Of a stretch of DNA of 63,323 nucleotides, positions 13,249-22,000 are shown piece by piece (position 1 is the stretch's first letter; every line of letters starts with the position of its first letter). Position numbers and translations under genes: made by a program. A model generated the notes under the pieces. It saw nothing but the letters and a program-made list of their open reading frames with translations. It did not search any database and had not been told where the DNA came from. The DNA is taken from positions 1 to 63,323 of the IMG/VR virus record IMGVR_UViG_3300047457_000456; one strand, written 5' to 3'. Source of the DNA: a virus.

Positions 13249-13903
13249 CGTATGTCGTTTAGACAACACTGACTACATCTTCAAGCAGAACCACTGTGAC
13301 TTGCTTTACGTTGGTGTTATTGAGGTTAATGAGTCAGACCAGTATGCAATACTTACAAATTCATATTGGAAATACTTGTTTGTTGGCGACAATGAGCAAT
13401 CAATACTAGATGACATGAACAAGTATGGTGTTCCTATTGTTCCTCAGAAATACCAACAGATTCCTCTTGTCCAAGTTATGCGGACATGGCGATCTGTTGT
13501 ATATCGTGGACATAGGTTACTTGTACTTGGATGTAATGATGACATGGCTAGTTCATTTCTGGCTTATCCATCTGGACCAATCTATCCGTCGGTTCATCAA
13601 GGTGTTTTGTATGTTCGCATGCAACCCGGAGATGACGCATCTATCTACATACATAATGGGCATCCATTAGTAGCTGGATCGTATGATGATTTGATTGCTC
13701 AGACAATTCAAATTAGCCACGACATTGCGCTTGGTATTTACAATGGCACACACGAGGTTGTTGCCGTTGATCTTTATCGATTCTGGAAACGTCACAAGAC
13801 GGCTATCTATTTCGATAATGTATTAGACTTAGTGCTCAGCATAAAGAACAGTGCTGCGTACCGAGAGATTCAAAACAAGAAAGAGAAAGAGAAAGATGTT
13901 TAA
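13238..13903 (+). CDS. Hypothetical protein, 221 aa
   Basis: It starts inside the end of the nuclease gene. The product is mixed alpha/beta and ends in a charged tail (REIQNKKEKEKDV). No family is recognised. Its position between a nuclease and an annealing protein suggests a DNA metabolism role, but nothing in the sequence proves it. Confidence 0.65.
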   Translation: MDFDVCRLDNTDYIFKQNHCDLLYVGVIEVNESDQYAILTNSYWKYLFVGDNEQSILDDMNKYGVPIVPQKYQQIPLVQVMRTWRSVVYRGHRLLVLGCNDDMASSFLAYPSGPIYPSVHQGVLYVRMQPGDDASIYIHNGHPLVAGSYDDLIAQTIQISHDIALGIYNGTHEVVAVDLYRFWKRHKTAIYFDNVLDLVLSIKNSAAYREIQNKKEKEKDV

Positions 13904-14501
13904 TCCTAGAGACCATTTCCTAAACCTTAAAGGCAAACAGTACTTGCCTGTCGCTCCACGTATTGCATGGTTCCGAGAGGACCATGCAGACTGGACAATC
14001 AATACATATCCAGTCCCAGAACTATCTGGTTCTGATTATGTTACGTTTGCGGCAGAGATACTTGATGGTGAGGGGAGACTAATTGCCAAAGCACACAAAA
14101 CAGAACACGAAAAACATTTCCCTGACTTCCGCGAGAAGGCAGAGACAGGTGCTATTGGACGTGCTCTTGCACTATGCGGATACGGTACGCTGTTTGCTCA
14201 GGAACTAGAAGAACCAGTTACACCAGCTGGTGACATACGTATCGTTGATGCACCACAACAAGCTAAAGCATCTACACTTACTGCTGGCAAACAGTTTGCC
14301 TTTGAGTGTAAGCGGATATGGGGAAAGGACATTACACCAGCAGACATGAAGCGTGTGTTTGAACGACTTGCTGGACATACCAATACTACAGAAGAAAACT
14401 TAAAGTTAGTTATTGAAGTACTACAAGGATTCAATAAACCAGAAGAAGCAGAAGCTGTATTCTTAGCAATAGAGGAAGAGGGACTTAATGGACACGACTA
14501 A
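13896..14501 (+). CDS. Single-strand annealing protein-like (ERF/RAD52-type), 201 aa
   Basis: ATG 13896 follows GAAAGAGAAAG and overlaps the previous stop. The core has a conserved strand-helix pattern: LPVAPRIAWFREDHADW, YVTFAAEIL, then AETGAIGRALALCGYG. The GAIGRAL signature is shared by phage annealing proteins of the ERF/RAD52 type, which bind single-stranded DNA and pair complementary strands. A helical C-terminal domain follows. The flanking VRR-NUC and Gam-like genes support a recombination module. The exact subfamily cannot be fixed by eye. Confidence 0.65.
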   Translation: MFNPRDHFLNLKGKQYLPVAPRIAWFREDHADWTINTYPVPELSGSDYVTFAAEILDGEGRLIAKAHKTEHEKHFPDFREKAETGAIGRALALCGYGTLFAQELEEPVTPAGDIRIVDAPQQAKASTLTAGKQFAFECKRIWGKDITPADMKRVFERLAGHTNTTEENLKLVIEVLQGFNKPEEAEAVFLAIEEEGLNGHD

Positions 14502-15051
14502 GTTTGATATTATCGGCGATAGTTATTGGGACAAGGAGACCGGCGAGTATGCCGGTCCCATTGATGGCTGGCTTGGGGATGAACTTAAAACAGAAGATGA
14601 CGTTCTTTTAGCAATGCAGCGTTTGCTAAAATACGAGACCGAACTTAAGGCTGAGCAACTTGCTATGCAGTCTGTAGTTGATCGATGCAAGCAGATGGTC
14701 AAGGATAAAGAGCGTAAAGTTCAATGGCTACAAGCTCGATATGGTGCGCAGATTGCTGACTTTGCTAAGAAGCAACTCGTTGGTAAAGCTAAGACATGGA
14801 AATGTCCTTGGGGTCAAGTTGCTTTCCGTAACTCGCAACCAACATTTACAATACACGATGAAGAAAAAGCAGCACTTGTTATTCCAATAGACACTGGTGC
14901 TGTACAAGTGGCATACAAGTTATACAAAAGCAAGATACCGAAAGAGGTCCAGCTTACTCTTGTTGAGCAGTACCCGGACATATTCTCTGTAACAGAAGCT
15001 ACAGAGAATGTATCTATTAAGGCATTGACAGCAAGCGATACCGAGGAGTAA
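14488..15051 (+). CDS. Gam-like host-nuclease inhibitor/Gp157-like protein, 187 aa
   Basis: A long N-terminal helix or coiled coil (about residues 35-95, LLKYETELKAEQLAMQS) is followed by a small beta domain with the pattern CPWGQVAFRNSQPTFTIHDE. This architecture fits phage Gam/Gp157-like proteins, which bind DNA ends and block host exonucleases. It directly follows the annealing protein gene with a 14-nt overlap, the usual partner arrangement. Ku-like or RecBCD-inhibiting activity is inferred from family, not shown. Confidence 0.65.
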   Translation: MDTTKFDIIGDSYWDKETGEYAGPIDGWLGDELKTEDDVLLAMQRLLKYETELKAEQLAMQSVVDRCKQMVKDKERKVQWLQARYGAQIADFAKKQLVGKAKTWKCPWGQVAFRNSQPTFTIHDEEKAALVIPIDTGAVQVAYKLYKSKIPKEVQLTLVEQYPDIFSVTEATENVSIKALTASDTEE

Positions 15052-15105
15052 GATTGCAGTGCCCCTGAAACTATATCAACACAGGGGAAAACAACTACCA
15101 AATGG

Positions 15106-15140
15106 GAGGTCACGGAAATCAACGCCGTGGCCTCTTTGTT
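15106..15140 (+). terminator. Hairpin with short T-run (terminator or attenuator)
   Basis: GAGGTCACGG (15106-15115) pairs with CCGTGGCCTC (15125-15134) with one G-T pair, followed by TTTGTT. An upstream hairpin, CCCCTG/CAGGGG (15062-15087), could be an alternative. Together they fill the 106-nt gap between two genes of the same strand, so this may be a partial terminator inside the operon. Confidence 0.5.
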
Positions 15141-15157
15141 CCCAATAAGGATTGAGA

Positions 15158-15769
15158 ATGAGCGATCAATTAGTTTACATAAACAACATCTCCAACTCAG
15201 TAAACATCTCAGAAGTTGGAATGTTGTTTAGTTCAGACCTTGAATATGATGAGTGGTATCGGTTGATGCAAACTCTTGGTCGATTAGAGACTGCATTTCA
15301 GTTTGCAATAGGTGATGCTTTGAACTATGGAATGGCAAAGTATGGAGAGAAATACTCAAATGCTATTGATGCAACAGGATTTGCTTATCAATCTCTAGCT
15401 AACTGGACGTGGGTTAGTAAGAGCGTTCCAATTGAGAATCGCGTATCTGGATTGTCATGGTCGCATCATCGAGCAGTGGCGACTTGTCATCAATCAGAAC
15501 AACAATCACTACTGTTGTCTGCACAAGCACGAGGTATCAGTGCATCAGATTTGTTGGCTGAGATACAGGGTGAGACTGAAGAAAAGAAACCAGCTAAATC
15601 AATTACAGTCCCACCCGGCTGGACTGTTGATGATGTAAACAAGGCGCTGGAAATTATAAGTAGTTCAGCAATACCTGTCCAAGACGTGTATGACGCTGGA
15701 TTATCTACATTGATGAAGGAGGATGTTGAAAGAATAAGATATTGCGATCAATGCCCATACAACAACTAG
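15158..15769 (+). CDS. Conserved phage protein, possible DNA-binding regulator, 203 aa
   Basis: ATG 15158 follows AAGGATTGAGA. Conserved-looking stretches include WYRLMQTLGRLETAFQFAIG, YGEKYSNAIDATGF and LSWSHHRAVA. The same order (GDxLNYG, EKY, TGF, LSWSHH) occurs in a phage family often placed with ParB-like regulators, but I cannot name it securely. The C-terminus has a CDQC pair. It sits just upstream of the winged-helix replication protein. Confidence 0.6.
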   Translation: MSDQLVYINNISNSVNISEVGMLFSSDLEYDEWYRLMQTLGRLETAFQFAIGDALNYGMAKYGEKYSNAIDATGFAYQSLANWTWVSKSVPIENRVSGLSWSHHRAVATCHQSEQQSLLLSAQARGISASDLLAEIQGETEEKKPAKSITVPPGWTVDDVNKALEIISSSAIPVQDVYDAGLSTLMKEDVERIRYCDQCPYNN

Positions 15770-15778
15770 GAGAGAGAG

Positions 15779-16501
15779 ATGATTTCAATATTCAATGGTG
15801 TGCAACACACACTTGGTGGGGCACGTGACACTACATACATTCAAGTGCAGAGAGTCTTGCGCGATTACATGCACAACTTTACGCCGAGCGGATTTGTTGT
15901 GTTCATGGCTATCTGTTTGTTCATAGACAAAGACAACTACTGTTGGCCAAGCATAGGCAAACTTACAGAATGCACTGGCTTATCAGAGTCAACTGTTAGG
16001 TCTTCAATCAAACATCTGTGCTCGATGAGGATTGACGGACATGTAATCCTTGAGGTTACAAGCCGTACTTCTCCCAACGGGAGAACAAGTTCAAACGGAT
16101 ACCGGATATTCCCCGGTGTTGCAAATGAGCCGAAACCACATGATGTAAAGGTTACGTTGATTAAGCAAGAACGAAAGGAAACAGCAAAGGAAGATGACCC
16201 AGCATTCATCTTGTACAAGCAGTTCAAGATAGCTAGATATAAATTGCCAACACTTGAGTTGTTAAATATTACAGATAAAGAATGGAAAGATGTGCGACTT
16301 ATTGTGTGGCAAATGCACAAAGCCGGAGTAACAAGTGATGATGTATATGTTCGCACTAAAGAGTTGTTAGGTAAGTGGAAGCCAGAAATGGTAACGGTAC
16401 GGTCACTATGGAAACACTGGGATACGCATGCTAAACCAGTGGTTATTTCCGACAACATAAAGAAGAAAGTAGAGGCGTGGTTCGATGACGACGACAGATA
16501 A
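15779..16501 (+). CDS. Winged-helix replication protein, 240 aa
   Basis: The N-terminal 100 residues form a clear helix-turn-helix/winged-helix unit: WPSIGKLTECTGLSESTVRS, then IKHL and a beta wing (SPNGRTSSNGYRIF). Phage replication initiators and organisers of the DnaD or O-type have this start. The C-terminal half is helical and may contact the loader. The order winged-helix protein, small loader-like protein, DnaB supports a role in origin recognition or helicase delivery. Confidence 0.75.
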   Translation: MISIFNGVQHTLGGARDTTYIQVQRVLRDYMHNFTPSGFVVFMAICLFIDKDNYCWPSIGKLTECTGLSESTVRSSIKHLCSMRIDGHVILEVTSRTSPNGRTSSNGYRIFPGVANEPKPHDVKVTLIKQERKETAKEDDPAFILYKQFKIARYKLPTLELLNITDKEWKDVRLIVWQMHKAGVTSDDVYVRTKELLGKWKPEMVTVRSLWKHWDTHAKPVVISDNIKKKVEAWFDDDDR

Positions 16502-16919
16502 ATTACTAGCAATCCTGTCACAACTACCAAGTTCAATTCCTTGGAATGAAACAAGCGAGACTGTTTACCGTGTAGCCATTCACGGATTAACAGATGACGA
16601 CATTAAGCGTGGGATGCAACGAATACTTACACGTTCTAAGTTCAGGCCTACACCTTCAGAGGTTCTGCTTAGCGTCGCTATTGAAAAGTATGGCGATTAT
16701 CAGCCTCAAGGTGTAACAAATGAGATCAGCGATGCGATTAGAGTAGGTACTCCAGTAAATAAGTTACACCCCACAGTCCAGCTTGTTATTCACAAGACAG
16801 GTGGCATGAAGGCATGGCGAGTTGAGCCACCAGTCAAAGGCCAACAACTCGCAGAGATTACACATGATGTATTACTAACTAGATTGACGGAGTATATGAG
16901 TGAGCAACGAGGTAGCTAG
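16485..16919 (+). CDS. Helicase loader-like protein, 144 aa
   Basis: It overlaps the winged-helix gene by 17 nt and the DnaB gene by 20 nt. The product is a small helical protein with the pattern LLAILSQLPSS, GLTDDDIKRGMQRIL and FRPTPSEVL. The last motif (RPTPxE) is typical of phage helicase loaders or replisome organisers that bind DnaB. The assignment rests on this motif and on position. Confidence 0.65.
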   Translation: MTTTDKLLAILSQLPSSIPWNETSETVYRVAIHGLTDDDIKRGMQRILTRSKFRPTPSEVLLSVAIEKYGDYQPQGVTNEISDAIRVGTPVNKLHPTVQLVIHKTGGMKAWRVEPPVKGQQLAEITHDVLLTRLTEYMSEQRGS

Positions 16920-18282
16920 AAGCTTAGGCTTTAACATTGAGATTCCAGCGGATGTTATGAGTGAGCAATCACTCATAGCATCTATTCTTTTAGGTGGGAA
17001 TAAGTTATACAAATCCATGCAACGCATAGACAAGTCAATGTTCTATCGTGTTGCCCACAGCCTTATATGGGATGCATATGGTGCCATTGATAAAGCTGGC
17101 ATGGAGATTGATATCGTTACGGTTAACGAGGAGTTAGTAAAGCGTAATGCACTTGAAGCATGTGGTGGACTTAGCTACATCATGCAGTGTGCTGAACTAC
17201 TACCAACAACGGGACACTGCAACAGTTATGCCGATCTTGTATGGGAATACCACAAGCGTAGAGAGATTATCTTTGCGTCAGAGTATGCAAGTAAGCGAGC
17301 ATCCATTGGTGATGAAAGCACAGAAAATATAATCACTGATTTAAATAAATCTGTTACATTCATCCAATCCGGAAAGGCTGTAGACGATTTATCTGCATTA
17401 ATTTCTGACATTACAGACGAGGCTATTCATAGGACTGAAGACAAAATAGACTTCAGTGTTTCTAGTGGATTCATAGAGGTTGATAGTATTACTGGTGGCT
17501 GGCGTGACGGAGAGTTGATAATTGTCGGTGGTCGCCCATCAATGGGTAAGTCCAGTCTCGGTCTTCAGTATGCATGGAATGCAGCTCTGGCATTACGCAA
17601 GGAAGAGAAGCGTACCGGGGTTCTGATAGTTAGTGCAGAAATGTCTAAGGCTATGGTCACTGCTAGGATGCTAAGCATATACAGCGGTGTTGATAGTCAA
17701 GCTATTCAGTCAAAGAAGTTATCTAATCATGATAAGGACAGCCTGTCTGTCATAGCTAGAACTGCAAAGAGTTTAACCATACAAGTTGTTGCTGATCAAA
17801 CGGTTACACTGCAGTCAATCAGGGAAGCAGCGAACAGCATGAAGAAGACTGCTGAGGTTGGCGTGATTGTAGTGGATTACCTGCAGATGATAACTATGCC
17901 ATCCAATGTCAAGTCAGAGAATAGAACTAGGGACATCGGCGTAATCAGCCGTGGGTTGAAGGATATTGCCCGTGAGTTCAACTGTCCCGTGATCGCTCTG
18001 TCTTCACTATCTCGTGCAGTAGAGCAACGTCAGGACAAGCGACCTATGATGTCAGACTTACGTGAATCTGGCGACATTGAATCAGATGCAGACGTAATCC
18101 AGTTTATCTATAGAGCTGGATACTACGAGAAGAAGCAAGCCGATGACCACATGGATGATATTGACAAGGCAGAAATTATAACAGCCAAAAATCGTAATGG
18201 TAGAACGGGCGTATCACTGCTCAACTTTGAGAGTAAGTACGCCCGGTTTACAGACTTTAGTTCAGACGACCTGTTTCTTTAA
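16900..18282 (+). CDS. dnaB: Replicative DNA helicase, DnaB family, 460 aa
   Basis: The GTG start at 16900 has GACGGAG about 8 nt upstream. The N-terminal domain (residues 1-110, EQSLIASILLGG) fits DnaB. The RecA-like domain has Walker A GGRPSMGKSS (Lys217), a Walker B strand VIVVDYLQM (Asp326) and the DnaB signature LSRAVEQRQDKRPMMSDLRE, with an arginine-finger region near the C-terminus. Length is typical. It unwinds DNA at the phage fork. No phage polymerase or primase is visible, so host enzymes probably complete the replisome. It ends overlapping the convergent lysin gene by 21 bp. Confidence 0.95.
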   Translation: MSNEVARSLGFNIEIPADVMSEQSLIASILLGGNKLYKSMQRIDKSMFYRVAHSLIWDAYGAIDKAGMEIDIVTVNEELVKRNALEACGGLSYIMQCAELLPTTGHCNSYADLVWEYHKRREIIFASEYASKRASIGDESTENIITDLNKSVTFIQSGKAVDDLSALISDITDEAIHRTEDKIDFSVSSGFIEVDSITGGWRDGELIIVGGRPSMGKSSLGLQYAWNAALALRKEEKRTGVLIVSAEMSKAMVTARMLSIYSGVDSQAIQSKKLSNHDKDSLSVIARTAKSLTIQVVADQTVTLQSIREAANSMKKTAEVGVIVVDYLQMITMPSNVKSENRTRDIGVISRGLKDIAREFNCPVIALSSLSRAVEQRQDKRPMMSDLRESGDIESDADVIQFIYRAGYYEKKQADDHMDDIDKAEIITAKNRNGRTGVSLLNFESKYARFTDFSSDDLFL

Positions 18283-19047
18283 GTAGACTTTCTTTTGGTC
18301 ACTATTGACGATGCAATCAAAACCAAGGCTCCGAGCAACATCTCGGACAGGCGCATATGATTTGCCATCTCGTAGAATACATTGAACGGCCAGTACTTCA
18401 CCGTTAAGTACTGGCCCATCTTCCCAAGCCAATACAAAGTTATCCCCAAGGACAAGCCGAACAAAGTCTCTGACAGGAGCATACGTCTTGCCATTTTGTA
18501 ATAACGCGACAATGTGATTTTCTCCATTGACAATCTTCCAGTCCTGTCCAGACTGGATTAACGACCAAGGGCGGATGAAGTAAACTAAATCCTTCTTTCT
18601 ATTTCCAAATAAAGGTCTGTGTGCAACCTCATAACCATTCCTGCTACCATCATTGTTGCTATTGCCTTCAATAGATTTCCAAATACCGTTTTCATCTGCA
18701 CCTTCAACAACACCAATGTGAAACGCATCTTGCTGTCCATTACTTAACGTCTTGACTAAAATCATTAAGTCGCCAGCCTGTGGAGATCGATGTAATACAC
18801 CATTTCTTTTTGCAACCGCAAGCCACACATCACAGTCCGCGCTGAAACAGAGTGGCCAATCCAAGCCACTCTTGGTTTCCCATTCAAGCGCAATACCACT
18901 AACAAATGATGCGCACCAGAAACTACCAATCGGCGCATTGACATTTGTATTCCACCTGTCAATCAGTGGACCACGATTACTTCCAATTGGTTGTTCTTCA
19001 GTACCTATGTACTTTCTGGCTATGTCTACAAAAAGTTCTTTGCTCAC
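18262..19047 (-). CDS. CHAP-domain endolysin with stalk-like C-terminal domain, 261 aa
   Basis: Residues 1-155 form a CHAP peptidase: FWCASFVSG with catalytic Cys45, AFHIGVVEG with His110, and SIEGNSN supplying the third residue. Such enzymes cleave peptidoglycan peptides or amide bonds. About residues 180-261 contain two copies of GKxYAPVRD, the signature of copper-amine-oxidase N-terminal-like stalk domains, which probably bind the cell wall. There is no signal peptide, so release would need a holin (candidates at 43466 and 43737). Its start overlaps the end of the giant virion gene, placing it last in the late operon. Confidence 0.88.
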   Translation of the reverse strand: MSKELFVDIARKYIGTEEQPIGSNRGPLIDRWNTNVNAPIGSFWCASFVSGIALEWETKSGLDWPLCFSADCDVWLAVAKRNGVLHRSPQAGDLMILVKTLSNGQQDAFHIGVVEGADENGIWKSIEGNSNNDGSRNGYEVAHRPLFGNRKKDLVYFIRPWSLIQSGQDWKIVNGENHIVALLQNGKTYAPVRDFVRLVLGDNFVLAWEDGPVLNGEVLAVQCILRDGKSYAPVRDVARSLGFDCIVNSDQKKVYLKKQVV

Positions 19048-22000
19048 TATTTATTCACTCCACCTTCTCCAAAACCAGTTAGTACACCGCTGACACCAGA
19101 GTCACCAAGTACATCAATAATATTTCTATACTTAGCACTCTTCCTCATTTCTTTTAACTTACTTCTATTCGTCCCGCCGTCTGACCTTGCGTCTAACCAA
19201 GCCTTCTCATATTGATCAGTTACATTTAAGTTAAGTCCAATCAAGTTAGCAGCTGCAAGTGCTGGCATGGATTCATAGTTTTTATCATCAATAAAGTACA
19301 ACTCTTCTCCCATAATAGCCCTCTGAAGATCAATGTCGTCTTCAATAGAATTCATCTGAGATAACTCGTTAATGGTAAACACAAGCTCTGTTGCAAAGCG
19401 TGATATTTCAGGTGGAGACATACGCAATATCTCACCAACAAGTGGTATGTTTCCATAACTTTCTAAAGCCTTCTTGCGCATTTCTCGGTAGCCTAAACTA
19501 TTTTCAAATGCAGCTCTACCTATATAGTCTTTGCCAGAAATTCCAGTTTTTAACAAACTCAGCAATGGACTCATTGCATTCTCTACATATTGAGTTAGAT
19601 ACCATTGCATAGTAGTGGCTATACCAGCATCACCAATCTTTGTTGGCCTAAGTGTTTGTCTAGTCATGCGACCCAATGCACCCGGCATAGATGAAGAATA
19701 TGTTTTTCCTTTATGTTCAAATGTCATCATTCCACTTAATGCGTCAGTTGCAGTATCTGCAATAAACTTAAACTTGTCAGGTTTTTCGTCTGAGTCTTCA
19801 AGTACAGTTGCAACTGCTTTACCAAATGCTAAAAGCTTTAACAAACGCCAGCCAAGTGGACCAACAAGTGACGATGCAAAACCAGTGTAGAACTTACGTT
19901 TAATATAGGCATTTGCGTAACCACTAAATTCTGGCGACCCCATTAATACACGTTGTTCTGTCTGAGTGTTAATGCGAGTATTAGAACCAGATAACTCAAA
20001 ACCCTTATTAACTAATTGTTTAGCTCCTAACAAAATGTGGCCAACACCCGGAGTTAATACCATTCGAGTTTTTGTATATGGCGCAGAAAAGAATAACTTT
20101 GAGAATGCTGACTGCACTTTGTTTAGCTGATCACTATTACTAAACTGACCTTGATCATTACCGCCAAGTAAGTTTACTGACCAAGCTATATCTTTCAGTA
20201 ATCGTTGTTGGAATTGCTCCTGTGTACCAACAAAGTCAGCAGGTCTTCCAACTTTAATTACATTTTGATATTCATCTTGGAACGCCATGATTTTTGCAAG
20301 GTCCTTGTAAATCACGTTGGTTCGTTCAAAAGCTGACAATCCCGGCGCAATCTTTTTGAATACTGCGGTAATGTGACCTTCACCAAGCATGTCATCAAAT
20401 CGTGAGTTTAAAGGTATATCTTCCTTACGGATGTCTGGATTTTCACCCAACGCTTCCTTGAATAAATTAAAGTGTTTTAGATAATCAAGGCTTAAACCAT
20501 ATGCTTGCATATCTTCAAGTGATAAGTCAGGCACAAAGTTTAGTACAGTCTCTATAGCAAGATGTACAGCCTTATCACCAAATGCTGTATCTCCAGCTTG
20601 CGCTAAAGCATGCCTTGGATTAGCAATAGATTGCTTTAAACTTGGAAGGTTTGGAGCCATTCCGATTATTGAAAGTGCAACACTACTCATCATTGGTGGC
20701 CGTTTACCAGACGCTAATGACATAAAGTCACCTAACCAGTTAGCATTCAAGTAGCTTTGGTTTGCCATAGCTGATAAGTCGCGTGATAACTTTGCAATGC
20801 GAACAAGAGAGTCAATCTCAAGCAAGCCTTGACCAATGCCATTTGCAGCAACCTGTGCTCCTTTGCCAAGTTTTGTAATAGTTTTTGCTGCATTACTGCC
20901 AGCTTTAATATTCTTTGCCCCATTTGCATCTACAGATACTTCAATGCGATCTGGGTCCATCGATGGGTCTTCATCTAGTAAGTTAGCAAAATCTACGTCT
21001 GGATCTGGTTCCATTGCTTCTTTGACAAGTTGCCCGATGTCATCTGGGTTAGGATTATTACGCAACATTTCAATATCGCGTTGACTAAATCCGTTGGAGA
21101 ATAACGTTAATCCCCATGTTTCATCTGCATCATCAAGTTTAGAGGCGATAGTTCTGCCCTTACTCAATACCTTTCCGTTAGCGCCTTTACGCTCTTGTCC
21201 TGTTACTGTACGTAACTTTTCTGCAATCGGTGCATTCTCATTCATTGCTTTCTTTACAAGTATCTTAGCAATGTGAACTTCAGGTAATGATATGCCAGCT
21301 GCGTTTGATTGATCAGACGCAAGTAGTCCACCAAGACCTAACTTTCGGTTCATGACTGCATCTTCCGTAAATGGAATACCTCGATCACGAATACGCCAAG
21401 CATCTTGGTTTTTATCCCAAAGAACCTCAAGCGTTCTAAGCGTAACTAATTCACCCGGAACAGGATTTTTAAATGCTGACAAAATGTCATTTAAGTTCCT
21501 GAACTTAGATGGCATATCGACCTTGCCTCCAACATATTCATTTCTATGTGGTAGTGCAATGGTTATGATTTGACTATCAGGCTGATTAGGATCTTGTGTG
21601 CTTTTCATTGCAGCAGATAAGGCAGTCAGTGATTCGGAACCACCAACTAGCAAGTTTGTTTTTGGGTCTAAGAAGTCTTTTGGCAATATAGAATGTGGCT
21701 TAGTTGTGTCCTGTGGACTCAAGTAAACATATGTTTCCGTTGGATAGTATTCTCCATCTTGTGTTTGAGATACTGCACCAAACAAACGTTCGTCATCTGA
21801 TAATTGACCATACTTACCAGCACTGTCCGAAATCATAGCAGTTGCTTTAAAAAGACTTGTTCCAGTTTCAGACGTTTTTGATAATGGCCTATCACTGAAA
21901 ACCCACGATCCATCAACTTGATTGCGCTCAGCTAGTACAACGCGTCCATCATCTGGATTAACTGCGTAGTATGGTTTTAAACCTTCTGGTTTTTTAACAG

